From contig CAVONS010000022.1 of NCBI GenBank assembly GCA_963697345.1, positions 6,959 through 70,958 on the forward strand: a stretch of 64,000 nucleotides of DNA, given 5' to 3'. This stretch comes from Prado023 sp963697345. GTDB lineage: Bacteria > Actinomycetota > Actinomycetes > S36-B12 > CAIYMF01. The translations under genes and the position numbers were made by a program. Positions 28,318 to 38,270 of this stretch are shown here, in pieces. Positions within the stretch are counted from its first letter, which is position 1, and every line of letters begins with the position of its first letter. The notes under the pieces were generated by a model that was not told the DNA's origin, ran no database searches, and was given only the letters and a program-made list of their open reading frames with translations.

Positions 28318-29733
28318 ATGGCAGCACCGACCGTCACACCACCTCCGCAATCGGCCGTCACCACCGAGCCGGGCAAGGTCCGGGTGCTGGTCATCTCGAC
28401 CATCGGGTTCACGCTGATGTTCGCCGTCTGGCTGATGTTCGGGGTGCTGGGCATCCCCATCCGCGACGAGTTCGGCCTCAGCGACGTGCAGCTGGCGTGG
28501 ATCACGGCCCTGGCCGTCCTCAACGGCGCGATCTGGCGACTGCCCGCCGGCCTCGTGACCGATCGCGTAGGTGGCCGCAAGGTGATGGCGGCGATGCTGC
28601 TGTTCACGGCCATCCCGGCATACCTGGTCTCGACGGTGACCAGCTACCAGCTGCTCCTGTTCTACGCCTTCCTCGTCGGATTCGCCGGCAATTCCTTCAG
28701 CGTGGGCATCGCGTGGGTGTCGGCGTGGTGGCCGCGCGAGCGCCAGGGTGTCGCGCTGGGCATCTTCGGGGCCGGCAACGTGGGTGCGTCGGTGACCAAG
28801 TTCATCGGACCTGCGCTCATCGTCGTGGTCCCGGCGGCCGGCTATATGGGCGGGCTCATCCCGGGTGGCTGGCGCTTCGTGCCGTTCTTCTACGCGGTGC
28901 TGCTGGTCGGGATGGCCGCGATCACATGGTTCGCCTCACCTCGCCACGACCACCGGCCCGGCGCTGGTCGCACCGTTCGCCAGCTCCTGGTCCCCCTCAA
29001 GCAGATGCGGGTCTGGCGGTTCAGCCTGTACTACGTGGTGACGTTCGGCGCCTACGTGGCCCTGGCCGCCTGGCTGCCCAAGTACTACGTCGACGTCTAC
29101 GACCAGCCGCTGTCGCGCGCCGCACTGCTCACGGCCCTGTTCATCTTCCCTGCCTCGCTGCTGCGCCCGGTGGGCGGCTGGATGAGCGACAAGGTCGGGG
29201 CCCGCCGGGTCATGTACCTGACCTTCGGCGTGATGCTGCTGGCCACCGGGATCCTGATGATGCCCTACGGATACATCGTGCTGAACAACCCGGACGGCAC
29301 CTCCAATGAGGTCCTGCCCTGGAGCGTCAGCGTCCAACTGTTCACGGTGCTGGTCTTCTTCATCGGCTGCTCCATGGGGATCGGCAAGGCCGCGGTCTAC
29401 AAGCACATCCCCGAGTACTTCCCGCACGACGTCGGCGCTGTCGGCGGGCTGGTCGGATCGCTGGGAGCGCTCGGTGGGTTCTTCCTCCCGCTGCTCTTCG
29501 CCTACACGACTGCCCTGACCGGCATGCCGCAGTCGACCTTCTTCGTCCTGTTCGTGGTCACCCTCTGGGCAGCCCTGTGGATGCAGTGGACCATCCACCG
29601 GATGCTCAGCTCGGCGAGCCCCCGACTGGTCAACAAGTTCGAGCACGACCAGACGACCGATGTGGTCGCAGCAGACCCAACCCCAGCCGAGCCAGTCGCG
29701 GTCGGCGCCACCACCGAGAGGACCGAGGGCTGA
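28318..29733 (+). CDS. narK: NarK-type nitrate/nitrite transporter (first of two)
   Basis: Major-facilitator protein of about 471 residues and 12 membrane segments. Nitrate-porter signatures are seen in FAGNSFSVGIAWVSAWWPRE with GIFGAGNVGASVTKF, and in SMGIGKAAVYKHIPEYFP. The ATG at 28318 is chosen; a GTG at 28282, just after AGGAG, would add 12 residues. It is divergent from the regulator-narGHJI operon. The next narK gene starts two bases after its stop. It should import nitrate, exchange nitrate for nitrite, or both. Confidence 0.92.
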   Translation: MAAPTVTPPPQSAVTTEPGKVRVLVISTIGFTLMFAVWLMFGVLGIPIRDEFGLSDVQLAWITALAVLNGAIWRLPAGLVTDRVGGRKVMAAMLLFTAIPAYLVSTVTSYQLLLFYAFLVGFAGNSFSVGIAWVSAWWPRERQGVALGIFGAGNVGASVTKFIGPALIVVVPAAGYMGGLIPGGWRFVPFFYAVLLVGMAAITWFASPRHDHRPGAGRTVRQLLVPLKQMRVWRFSLYYVVTFGAYVALAAWLPKYYVDVYDQPLSRAALLTALFIFPASLLRPVGGWMSDKVGARRVMYLTFGVMLLATGILMMPYGYIVLNNPDGTSNEVLPWSVSVQLFTVLVFFIGCSMGIGKAAVYKHIPEYFPHDVGAVGGLVGSLGALGGFFLPLLFAYTTALTGMPQSTFFVLFVVTLWAALWMQWTIHRMLSSASPRLVNKFEHDQTTDVVAADPTPAEPVAVGATTERTEG

Positions 29734-29734
29734 C

Positions 29735-31081
29735 ATGGCCACTCCCACCACCCCCCAGGCCCAGGCGGCCCACACCGGCGCCGACTGGCTCGACAGCTGG
29801 ACGCCGGAGGACCCGGACAACTGGGACTCCGGGCGCGCCTGGAAGACCCTCTGGGTCACCACGTTCAACCTGACCCTGGCCTTCGTCGTCTGGTTCCTCG
29901 TCTCAGCTCTGGCCCCGAAGCTGAACAACATCGGCTACGACCTGTCCAAGGCGCAGCTGTACTGGCTCGTCGCGATGCCGGGCCTGGCCGGTGGCACGCT
30001 CCGCTTGATCTGGACATTCCTGCCCCCGATCATGGGCACCCGCAAGCTGGTCACGCTGACCTCGGCGTTGTTCCTCCTGCCCGCGATCGGCTGGGGCTTC
30101 GCCGTCCAGGACCCGACCACCCCCTATGGCGTCCTGCTCTTCCTCGCGGCGCTGGCCGGCCTCGGCGGTGGCGCGTTCTCCGGGTTCATGCCGTCCACCT
30201 CGTACTTCTTCCCGAAGGCCAAGCAGGGCACCGCGCTCGGGATCCAGGCCGGCATCGGCAACTTCGGCGTCAGCCTGGTCCAGTTCGTCACGCCGTGGGT
30301 CGTTGGGCTGTCCATCATGGGCGCCTCCCAGCAGTTCGTGGACACCCAGAAGGGCATCGACAAGGAGGTCTGGTACCAGAACGCTGGCTTCTTCTGGATC
30401 CCGTTCATCGTCCTCGGAGTGGCCCTTGCCTGGTTCCTGCTGCGCAGCGTCCCGGTGCAGGCCCGTGGCGTGCGCGACCAGTTCGACATCTTCAGCAACA
30501 AGCACACGTGGCTGATGACGGTGCTCTACGTCATCACGTTCGGCACCTTCTCGGGCCTGGCCGCCCAGTTCGGCCTGCTGATCAAGAACCTCTTCGGTGG
30601 AGACGTCTTCGGCGCTTCGGGGATCGACGCGGTCAAGTACGCGTTCTACGGGGCGCTGATCGGTTCCGCAGCCCGCGTCCTCGCCGGCCCGATCGCCGAC
30701 CGGCTCGGCGGCGCGCGAGTGACCCTCGTGGCCACCCTGGGCATCGCCGGGGCTGCAGCCTTCACCGCCACGACGGTGAACCCCGACTCGGCCGACCAGT
30801 TCAGCGCGTTCTTCTGGGGCATGCTCGTGATCTTCTTCTTCACCGGGGTGGGCAACGCCTCGACGTTCAAGCAGATGCCGATGATCTTCGCGCCCCGACA
30901 GGCCGGCAGCGTGATCGGGTGGACCGCGGCAATCGCCGCCTACGGCCCGTTCCTGTTCGGGGCGGTGCTGGCTGCAGTGGCCCCGGCGATCTTCTTCTTC
31001 GGGCTGTCCGGGGTGGCTCTTGCCGGATCCGTCATCTGCTGGCACTACTACGCCAGGCCGGGCGCGGAGATGCCCAGCTGA
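29735..31081 (+). CDS. narK: NarK-type nitrate/nitrite transporter (second of two)
   Basis: 448 residues with 12 membrane segments, clearly a different NarK subtype from its neighbour. Nitrate-porter signature one is LGGGAFSGFMPSTSYFFPKA with GIQAGIGNFGVSLVQF, and signature two is TGVGNASTFKQMPMIF. Some proteobacteria fuse two such subtypes into one NarK1-NarK2 protein; here they are adjacent genes with a 1-bp gap. A proton-driven nitrate importer beside a nitrate/nitrite exchanger would let respiration start and then run on exchange. That division is inference. Confidence 0.92.
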   Translation: MATPTTPQAQAAHTGADWLDSWTPEDPDNWDSGRAWKTLWVTTFNLTLAFVVWFLVSALAPKLNNIGYDLSKAQLYWLVAMPGLAGGTLRLIWTFLPPIMGTRKLVTLTSALFLLPAIGWGFAVQDPTTPYGVLLFLAALAGLGGGAFSGFMPSTSYFFPKAKQGTALGIQAGIGNFGVSLVQFVTPWVVGLSIMGASQQFVDTQKGIDKEVWYQNAGFFWIPFIVLGVALAWFLLRSVPVQARGVRDQFDIFSNKHTWLMTVLYVITFGTFSGLAAQFGLLIKNLFGGDVFGASGIDAVKYAFYGALIGSAARVLAGPIADRLGGARVTLVATLGIAGAAAFTATTVNPDSADQFSAFFWGMLVIFFFTGVGNASTFKQMPMIFAPRQAGSVIGWTAAIAAYGPFLFGAVLAAVAPAIFFFGLSGVALAGSVICWHYYARPGAEMPS

Positions 31082-31097
31082 TGCTCGACGAGAGGGC

Positions 31098-32292
31098 TCA
31101 GGACGGCAGCGGCAGCCAGCGGACCTGGGCCCCGGCGGCAACCCCACCCGGCGGCAGCACGGCGAACCCGGTGGCCCCGGCGAGCCCGCGCAGCATCCCT
31201 GATCCGAGGTGGCTGCCGGGCTGGAACACCCCGTCGAGGACCCGCCCGAGAACCAGTCTGTCCTCATGGGCGGGGGCCCCGACCTGCTCCGCGCAGGTGA
31301 CCGCTGGCAGGTCCGCAAGCGGCCGGCGCCCCGCCAGGGCAGACACGATCGGGGCTGCGAGGCTGACCAGGGTCACGATCGCGCTCTGCGGGTTACCCGG
31401 CAGGCCGACGATCCAGGCTGATCCGCCGTCCAGGGTCCCGGCCAGCATCGGGTGGCCCGGACGCACGGCGACGCTGTCGATCACCACGGCACCGTCGCAG
31501 GCGGCGATGGCCGCGTGCAGGTGGTCGACAGGTCCGGCCGCGGTCCCGCCGGTGGTCAGCACCAGGTCCGCGACCTGCGCAGCGCGGCGCATCGCCTCGA
31601 CGTGGGCAGCCATCGTGTCGGCAGCGAACTCGACGGCCACCACGTCCACACCCATTCGCTCCAGCCAGGCCGGGATCTGGGGACCCAGCGAGTCACGCAC
31701 CTTGCCCAGCTGCGGGACCCCGGAGGTGGCCAGCTCATCGCCGAACAGGACCAGCGCCGCACGGGGCCGGGGGACGACATGCAGCGTGTCATGCCCGGCC
31801 GCCGCGGCCAGGCCCAGCAGCGCGGGCGTCAGCACCGTTCCAGCCACAGCCAGTACCTCACCAGCCGCACACTCCTCACCCGCAGGGCGCACATGGGTTG
31901 CGCCCTCGGGGTGCCGCGGCGAAGACCACCTCGACCCCGTCGCGGTCGCGAACCTCACCGTCCTCACTGCGGATGACCGCATCAGCCCCCGCCGGGACAA
32001 CCCCACCGGTCGCGATCACGACTGCTTGGCCCGCCACCAGCGGTCCCGGCACCGGCCGCCCTGCCAGCGACGCGCCCACGACGGCCCAAGGCCCGCTCCC
32101 GCTGACAGCCCACCCGTCCATGGCGGAGGTGTCGAACGAGGGCAGCGCGCACAGCGCGAGCAGGTCGCGGGCCAGCACCAGCCGGTCGCAGTCGGCCACA
32201 GGCCGCTCCACGGTCGGGAGGGCCTCGACGGTGTCGGCCAGGGCCGCACGCGCGACGTCCCAACGCGGCTCGGTGAGCGTCACTGCTGACAC
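31098..32292 (-). CDS. moeA: molybdopterin molybdotransferase MoeA, one frameshift
   Basis: Inserts molybdenum into adenylylated molybdopterin. About 398 residues. N-terminal part: CALPSFDTSAMDGWAVSGSG, ATGGVVPAGADAVIRSEDGE. Central MPT-binding domain: LVLTTGGTAAGPVDHLHAA and VDSVAVRPGHPMLAG, then VGLPGNPQSAIVTL. Domain IV ends RWLPLPS. The two halves are in different frames, with a shift near 31905 (around HPEGATHVRPAGEE). The GTG at 32292 lies 22 bp after the mobA stop. It runs convergent to narK and is probably one operon with mobA. Confidence 0.9.
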
Positions 32293-32314
32293 CCGGTCGG
32301 CCGGGGGCGACCCA

Positions 32315-33155
32315 TCACTCGGAGGCCGGCGACCAGGCCCGGGCCAGCTCCCCCACAGTGGCGGCAGCCTCAGCCGGATCCGCACCCGCAGCGACCGCAG
32401 CCCCCAGCAGGTAGGTGGTCACGGGAGCGGCCGGACGGTCGACGTTGTGCGCCGCGTCCCGGGCGACGTCGAGGATCGCATCGATGTCCACCGCCACGTC
32501 CACGCCCAACGCACTGCGCACTGCCTCGACCCAGTCCTGCATCTCGGTGACCTCCTCCGCCGCGCGACTTCGCGCGGCTGCCAGCTCCTGCTCGGTGTCC
32601 ACGTCGGCGAGTGCGTCGGCGGGCACCGGCCATTCCATCACGGACAGCGCGTGGCGCACCGCGCGCACGGGACGACCGACCAACGGGCCCACCGCGACCA
32701 GCGCGGCACGCAGCGCGTCGGTCCGGTACGCGGCGCACAGCAACTGCTCGACGCCGGCCGGGTCGACGGGGACGACCGCGCCCACCTGCTCTGGTGCACC
32801 GGACAGCCGGGCCAGCGCCCCGACCACCACGGGCAGCGCGAAGGGCATGTCCGCGGCGATCACACCCACCAGCGGGGTGTCGATCTGGGCCATCCCCGCA
32901 CCGATCCCGGCAAGTGGACCGGACCCGGCGGGGTCCTCGCGGGTCACCATGCACCGCGGGGCGCAGCCCCTCGAACGGCTCACCGACGAGCACCACCGAC
33001 ACGCGCTCGGGGACGTCGGCCAGCAGCCGTTGCACGAGCAGTCGGCCCCCGACGTGAGCCGTGGCCTTGTCGCGGCCCAGTCGGCGGCTGGACCCACCGG
33101 TCAGCACGATCAGGGAGCATCCCTGAGGCCACGGGCTCGGCGCATGCTGGTCCAC
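32315..33155 (-). CDS. mobA: MobA-type molybdenum cofactor guanylyltransferase fused to DUF6457, one frameshift
   Basis: The N-terminal domain has the GTP-binding MobA motif LIVLTGGSSRRLGRDKA and GPLAGIGAGMAQI...VIAADMPFALP with the metal-binding Asp. It attaches GMP to Mo-molybdopterin to make the MGD form that NarG needs. The last 80 residues (MQDWVEAVRSALGVDV to LARAWSPASE) match DUF6457, an actinobacterial domain often tied to Mo-cofactor genes. One shift near 32945 separates FEGLRPAV from MVTREDPAGSGPLA. The GTG at 33155 begins DQHAPSPWPQG. Divergent from moaC with only 34 bp between. Confidence 0.88.
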
Positions 33156-33189
33156 GGCTGCACAATAGGCGTCTACCGGAAGGGCCGTG

Positions 33190-33657
33190 ATGAGTGACCT
33201 GACCCATCTCGATGACGCGGGACATGCACGCATGGTCGACGTCGCCGAGCGCGAGGTGACCACCCGGACAGCCACGGCCAGCGGACGCGTGACGACCTCC
33301 GCAGCCGCGCTGATCCGCGCCGGGGACGTGCCCAAGGGCGATGTCCTGGCCGTGGCCCGGATCGCCGGGATCATGGCCACGAAGCGCACCCCGGACCTGA
33401 TCCCCCTGTGCCATCCGATCGCGGTGCACGGTGTGGACGTCGAGGTGAGCACGGCACCCGATGCCGACGAGGTCCTGATCCGGGCGACGGTGCGCACCGC
33501 GGACCGGACGGGCGTCGAGATGGAGGCCCTGACGGCCGTGGCTGTGGCCGGGCTTGCCGTGATCGACATGATCAAGGCCGTCGACCCGCACGCGGCGCTG
33601 CGCGACGTCCAGGTCGAGGCCAAGGACGGCGGCCGCAACGGGGCGTGGCGTCGATGA
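33190..33657 (+). CDS. moaC: cyclic pyranopterin monophosphate synthase MoaC
   Basis: 155 residues, full length. It acts after MoaA to form cyclic pyranopterin monophosphate. Signatures: HLDDAGHARMVDVAEREVTTR, GIMATKRTPDLIPLCHPI, and EMEALTAVAVAGLAVIDMIKA with the catalytic KAVD segment. Starts at ATG 33190 (a GTG three bases earlier is possible). It is the first gene of a tightly packed plus-strand operon, and its stop overlaps mogA-moaE by four bases (ATGA). Confidence 0.95.
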   Translation: MSDLTHLDDAGHARMVDVAEREVTTRTATASGRVTTSAAALIRAGDVPKGDVLAVARIAGIMATKRTPDLIPLCHPIAVHGVDVEVSTAPDADEVLIRATVRTADRTGVEMEALTAVAVAGLAVIDMIKAVDPHAALRDVQVEAKDGGRNGAWRR

Positions 33658-34614
33658 GCGCACCTGCGCTGCGTGCGGCGGTCATCACGTGCTCGGACTC
33701 CGTGTCTGCCGGGTCCGCTCAGGACACTTCCGGCCCACTGGCCGCCGAGCTGCTCGGCGAGCTGGGCCACAGCGTCGATCCCGTTGCGGTCGTCCCCGAT
33801 GACGCCGTCGGCCATCCGTGCCGCCGTTCGGGCCGCCATCAGCGCCGGAGCGCGCGTGGTGGTGCTGACCGGCGGCACCGGCGTCGGGCCACGCGATGTC
33901 ACCCCGGAGGCGCTGCGCACCGCGGGGCTGCGCGAGCTCCCGGGTCTCGGCGAGGCCATCCGCGCGGCCTCGCGCGCCCGTATCCCGGCGACGGACCTGT
34001 CACGAGCCCTGGGCGGGGTCATCGACGGGGCCGTGGTCCTGGCGCTGCCCGGCAGCCCCGGCGGGGTTCGCGACGGACTTGCGGCGGTGGGCGCGCTGCT
34101 GGAGCACGCGGCCGCTGTGGCCGGTGGCGCGGGCCACGCACCCCCCTCCCCCGTTCGCGTAGTCGATTCGGCCCAGTCTGTGGGCGGAATCGACTACGCA
34201 GACGAGGCGACTGCCGTGTCTGGCGAGCCCATCAGCCTTGCTGAGGTCGCTGACGAGGTCGCCCGGGCCGCGGCTGGGGCCGTGGTGACGTTCGCCGGGG
34301 TCGTCCGCGACCACGATGGCGGGCGGACCGTGTCGGCGCTGCACTACGAGGGGCACCCGGACGCCGGGCGCATCCTGGCTGAGGTGATCGAGGAGGCCCG
34401 CCACCGCCCCGGCGTCCTGGCAGCCGCAGCGCGGCACCGGGTCGGCGACCTGGCCATCGGTGAGCTCGCGTTCGTAGCTGCGATCAGTGCCGCACACCGC
34501 GGGGAGGCCTTCGAGGCGTGTGCGTGGCTGGTCGACGAGGCCAAGGCCCGAGTGCCCATCTGGAAGCACCAGCACTTCGCCGACGGCTCCGACGAGTGGG
34601 TGAACAGCCCATGA
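33654..34614 (+). CDS. MogA/MoaB-MoaE fusion protein, one frameshift in the first domain
   Basis: About 320 residues. The N-terminal MogA/MoaB domain adenylylates molybdopterin: AAVITCSDSVSAGSAQDTSG, VVLTGGTGVGPRDVTPEAL, VLALPGSPGGVRDGL. The C-terminal MoaE domain is the large subunit of molybdopterin synthase: AGAVVTFAGVVRDHDGG, LHYEGHPDAG, and PIWKHQHFADGSDEWVN with the catalytic Lys. The two are joined in one frame through a linker whose DNA contains a 43-nt hairpin. A shift near 33812 divides the MogA part. It overlaps moaC and moaA by four bases each. MoaD, the partner of MoaE, is two genes downstream. Confidence 0.88.
34157..34199. repeat. 43-nt near-perfect hairpin within the mogA-moaE linker
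   Basis: GCGTAGTCGATTC (34157-34169) pairs perfectly with GAATCGACTACGC (34187-34199). Inside, after a G/G mismatch, GCCCA pairs with TGGGC around a 5-nt loop: 18 bp in all. It lies in the coding linker (reading VRVVDSAQSVGGIDYADE) between the two domains. Confidence 0.8.
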
Positions 34615-35628
34615 CGCAGGAGGTCGGCACCCCCATGCCCGCCCGACTCGTGGACCGGTTCGGCCGCGAGCACCGGGACCTGCGGGTGTCGCTGACCGAC
34701 CGGTGCAACCTGCGCTGCACGTACTGCATGCCCGCCGAGGGGCTGGAGTGGCTGCCCTCGGCCGACCAGCTCACCGTCGAGGAGATCACGCGGGTCGTGC
34801 GGGTCGCCACGCAGCTCGGGATCACCGAGGTCCGGCTCACCGGCGGCGAGCCGCTGATCCGGCCCGACGTCGTGGACATCGTCGCCCGGATCACCGCGCT
34901 GCCCCTGGCACCGGACATGTCGGTGACCACCAACGGCCTCCGGCTGGCGGCCCTGGCCGGACCACTCGCGGACGCTGGGCTGGCTCGCGTCAACATCTCC
35001 TGCGACACGCTGAGCCCCGAGACCTTCGCGAAGCTCACACTGCGCGACCGCCTCGATGACGTCCTGGCCGGGATCGCGGCGGCGCGGGCCGCGGGGCTGG
35101 CGCCGATCAAGGTGAACACCGTCCTGATGCGCGGCGTGAACGACCACGAGGCCGCCCCCCTGCTGCGCTGGGCCCTCTCCGAGGGGCTGTCGCCTGCGGT
35201 TCATCGAGCAGATGCCGCTGGACCCCCAGCACGGCTGGAACCGGGCCATGATGGTGACCCGGTCCGAGATCCTGGATCAGCTGCAGCGGGCCGGCTTCCA
35301 GCTCAGCGCCGTTCCCGGTCGTGGCTCGGCACCGGCCGAGGAGTTCCTGGTGGACGGCGGCCCCGCCCGGGTGGGCATCGTCGGCTCGGTGACCAATCCG
35401 TTCTGTGACGCCTGCGACCGGGTCCGACTGACTGCCGATGGGCACTGGCGCTCCTGCCTGTTCGCCCACCAGGAGGCTGACCTGCGCACGCTGCTGCGGG
35501 ACGGGGCCGACGACGAGGCCCTGACCGCCACGATGATCGGCGAGATCGCGGCGAAGAAGCGCGGCCACGGCATCGACGACCCCGCGTTCCTGCAGCCGAC
35601 CCGGCCGATGTCGGCGATCGGTGGCTGA
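34611..35628 (+). CDS. moaA: GTP 3',8-cyclase MoaA (radical SAM), one frameshift
   Basis: First committed enzyme of molybdenum-cofactor synthesis. About 338 residues. The radical-SAM cluster motif is SLTDRCNLRCTYCMP. LTGGEPLIRPDV binds SAM. The second cluster is NPFCDACDRVRLTADGHWRSC. The essential C-terminal Gly-Gly is present (MSAIGG). The frame shifts near 35190, just before RFIEQMPLDPQHGW. The ATG at 34611 overlaps the preceding stop (ATGA). Confidence 0.94.
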
Positions 35629-35632
35629 GCGG

Positions 35633-35887
35633 ATGACCAGCCCGACAGTCACGTTCCGGATGTACGCGGCAGCGCGTGCGGCCGCCGGCACGTCGCAGGC
35701 CAGCGCGCCGCCCGGACCGACGGTCGACGTCCTGACTGACCTGGCTGCCGGGCTGCCGCCCCGGTTCGCCGACGTCCTGGCCCTCAGCTCCCTGATGTCC
35801 GACGGGATCCGGCTCGACCCCACGTCCTCGGCCCTGCTGCCCGCGGGAGCCACGGTCGAGGTCCTGCCGCCGTTCGCCGGGGGTTGA
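35633..35887 (+). CDS. moaD: molybdopterin synthase small subunit MoaD
   Basis: 84 residues with a ubiquitin-like fold, ending VLPPFAGG; the terminal Gly-Gly is thiocarboxylated and donates sulfur to MoaE. The ATG at 35633 is five bases after the moaA stop; a GTG at 35621 inside moaA would add four residues. No moeB/thiF activator lies in the window. The MOT1 transporter begins one base after its stop. Confidence 0.9.
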   Translation: MTSPTVTFRMYAAARAAAGTSQASAPPGPTVDVLTDLAAGLPPRFADVLALSSLMSDGIRLDPTSSALLPAGATVEVLPPFAGG

Positions 35888-35888
35888 G

Positions 35889-37095
35889 ATGACCAGCACG
35901 GCCGCGACGACGCAGACCGTCGGGGGCCCGGAGCGCCCCCGCGCCACGTCCTGGTGGCACGAGGCCTCCGGCGCCGTCGCGGACCTCGGCGTCCTGATCC
36001 CGATCGCGATCGCCCTGATCGTGAGCAACGGGTTGTCGACCACGGCCGTGCTGCTCCCGGCCGGGGTGCTGTACCTGGTCGTTGCCCGGACCTACCGCGC
36101 GCCCGTGGCGGTCCAGCCGTTGAAGGCCTTCGGCGCGGTGGCCATCGCCGTGGGCGCCGGGACCGACGTCATCGCCGCTGGATCGCTGCTCATGGGATTG
36201 GTCTTCCTGGTGCTCGGCACGACCGGGCTCCTCGACCGGCTCGGCACAGCGTTCCCACGATCGGTCATCCGCGGTGTTCAGCTGGCGGTCGGCCTCACGT
36301 TCGTCCGGATCGCGTGGGGTCTGGTCGCCCACCCCCCGTCGACGTTCACGAGCCAGTGGTCGGTGGCGGCCACGGGCCTGGTCTGCGTGCTGGTCACGAT
36401 CGCCCTGCTCCGGTGGCGACGTTCGTCGGCGCTGGTCGCGGTACTGATCGGGCTGGCCCTGGCCGCAGGTGCCACGTGGCTGGCTGGGGATGCCACGATC
36501 GCCCTCGGCCCCACCCCGATCGCGCTGCCGTCCATCTCGATGGCCGACCTGATGCTGGCCGCGACCGTGCTCGTCCTCCCTCAGGTGCCCCTGACCCTGA
36601 CCAACTCCTGCCTGGCCCCGGCCGATGCCGCGCGCCGGTACTTCCCCGACGCAGGCCGCGCGGATCACGCCCAGCCGACTGGCCCGGACCCTCGGTGGGG
36701 CCAACGTCGTGGTTGCCGCCATCGGTGGGATGCCGATGTGCCACGGCGCGGGCGGGATGAGTGCGCACCACGCCTTCGGGGCCCGCACGTGGCGGGCACC
36801 CGCGCTCATCGGTGCGGTCCTGGTCGGCGTGGCTGTCCTCCTCGGACAGGACCTCACGATGATCCTCCGCTCCTTCCCCCTGGCGATCCTCGCCGCGCTG
36901 CTGCTGGTGGCGGGAGTCACCCACATCCGACTGCTCAACGACGTGCGCGGATCCCTCGACTGGTCCATCGCACTGGGCGTCGGGGCGCTCGGGGCGTCCG
37001 GGCACCTGCTCCTGGCAGTGCTCGGCGGGCTGGCTGTGGCACTGACGGCCGCGGCGCTGCAGCGGCGTTCGACGAGCCGTCAGCCCGCGCGGTAG
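35889..37095 (+). CDS. MOT1-family molybdate transporter (SulP-like), one frameshift
   Basis: About 402 residues with many membrane helices. The two MOT1 signatures are present: RAPVAVQPLKAFGAVAIAVG and GGMPMCHGAGGMSAHHAFGAR. They lie in different frames, with the shift near 36650 after PADAARRYFPDA. MOT1 proteins import molybdate with high affinity. As the last gene of the moaC operon it would feed Mo to the cofactor pathway; no ModABC transporter is in the window. The final 16 bases overlap the 3' end of the convergent ABC permease. Confidence 0.88.
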
Positions 37096-38270
37096 GCCTC
37101 CCGCAGCCCGACGCGGCCGCCGGTCCGCAGGGCGGCGCCGCGGTAGACGCGGGAGCCGAACCAGACGAGCAGCGCGATGAAGGCCAGGGACCCGACCAGC
37201 GCCACAGCCACCTCCCACCAGAGGGCGTTGCCGGTCACGATGCGGAACGGCATGAGCAGCGGCGACCAGATCGGGACCATCGACATCGGGGCCAGCAGCG
37301 GGCTCGGCGCCCCAGTCAGCGACGCGGCCGCGATCGCGTACGCCGGGAGCAGCAGGACCGACGGGACGTAGGTCAGGGACTGCAGGTCCTCCAGGCGCGA
37401 CACCGTGGCCCCCATCGTGGCGAAGACGAAGCTGTACATCGCGTACCCGATGACGAACCACAGGGCCATCCAGGCCAACGATGAGAAGCCGAGCCGGAAC
37501 AGGTCCAGGGCCGCGGACCCGTCGCCGAACGCCCACAGCCCGAAGGCGTACGTCAGGCCGAGCAGGATCAGCTGCACAAGGCCCAGGCCGCCGACCCCGA
37601 GCACCTTGCCGACGAGCATCGACGTGGTCGACACCTTCGCCAGGACGAGCTCGGCCACACGGGTCTGCTTCTCCTCGACCACAGCCGACCCGACGAACTG
37701 CCCGAACGCCATCACGAGGATGAACAGGATGACGATGCTGAAGAACGCCGCCACGCCGCGTGCGACAGCAAGGTCATCGACGGGGGCGGCGCTTCCCAGG
37801 TCCTCGGTCACGATCACGACCGGCCGGATCACGGAGTCCAACGCCTGCTCGGTGAGCCCCAGCTGCGAGGCCACCTGGACCCGGGCCGCGGCTGTGGCGG
37901 CTCCGCGCAGGACCGCATCCAACGCTGCGGGTGGCGATCCGAGCGCCAGGATGGTGTCGCCGTCAACCAGCGCGGCATTGACGCTGCCGGAGGACACCGC
38001 AGCGCGCGCCTCGGCCACTGATGCGCTGTCGAGGACCACCACGTTCACGTCCAGCGATGCCGCGATCCGCTCGACCTCTCCGGCCAGGCCGGGCGGGGAC
38101 GTCCCCGCCAGGGTGACCGACGATGAGGGGACCGGACGACCCGCCAGCGACACGGCGAACATGCCGGCCAGGATCAGGACCATCGATCCGACCAGGACGC
38201 CGATGAACACCCGGCTCCGCCCGCGTTCGACGAATTCCCGCCGCGAGATCAACGTCACGCCACTAGCCAC
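37080..38270 (-). CDS. ABC-2 type exporter permease (NatB-like)
   Basis: About 396 residues. It starts with the cytoplasmic ASGVTLISRREFVERGRSRVF, then one membrane helix, a long extracytoplasmic region (about residues 45-170) and five further helices. IVILFILVMAFGQFVGSAVVEEKQTRVAEL is the ABC-2 signature. The GTG at 38270 overlaps the ATPase stop; a GTG at 38258 is also possible. With the ATPase it should form an export pump; Na+ or drug efflux is known for relatives, but the substrate here is unknown. Confidence 0.85.
   Translation of the reverse strand: MASGVTLISRREFVERGRSRVFIGVLVGSMVLILAGMFAVSLAGRPVPSSSVTLAGTSPPGLAGEVERIAASLDVNVVVLDSASVAEARAAVSSGSVNAALVDGDTILALGSPPAALDAVLRGAATAAARVQVASQLGLTEQALDSVIRPVVIVTEDLGSAAPVDDLAVARGVAAFFSIVILFILVMAFGQFVGSAVVEEKQTRVAELVLAKVSTTSMLVGKVLGVGGLGLVQLILLGLTYAFGLWAFGDGSAALDLFRLGFSSLAWMALWFVIGYAMYSFVFATMGATVSRLEDLQSLTYVPSVLLLPAYAIAAASLTGAPSPLLAPMSMVPIWSPLLMPFRIVTGNALWWEVAVALVGSLAFIALLVWFGSRVYRGAALRTGGRVGLREAYRAG

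Noticed and set aside
30295..32289. 664-codon plus frame across narK and moeA
   Set aside because: It overlaps narK in another frame and moeA on the other strand; composition is typical of shadow frames.
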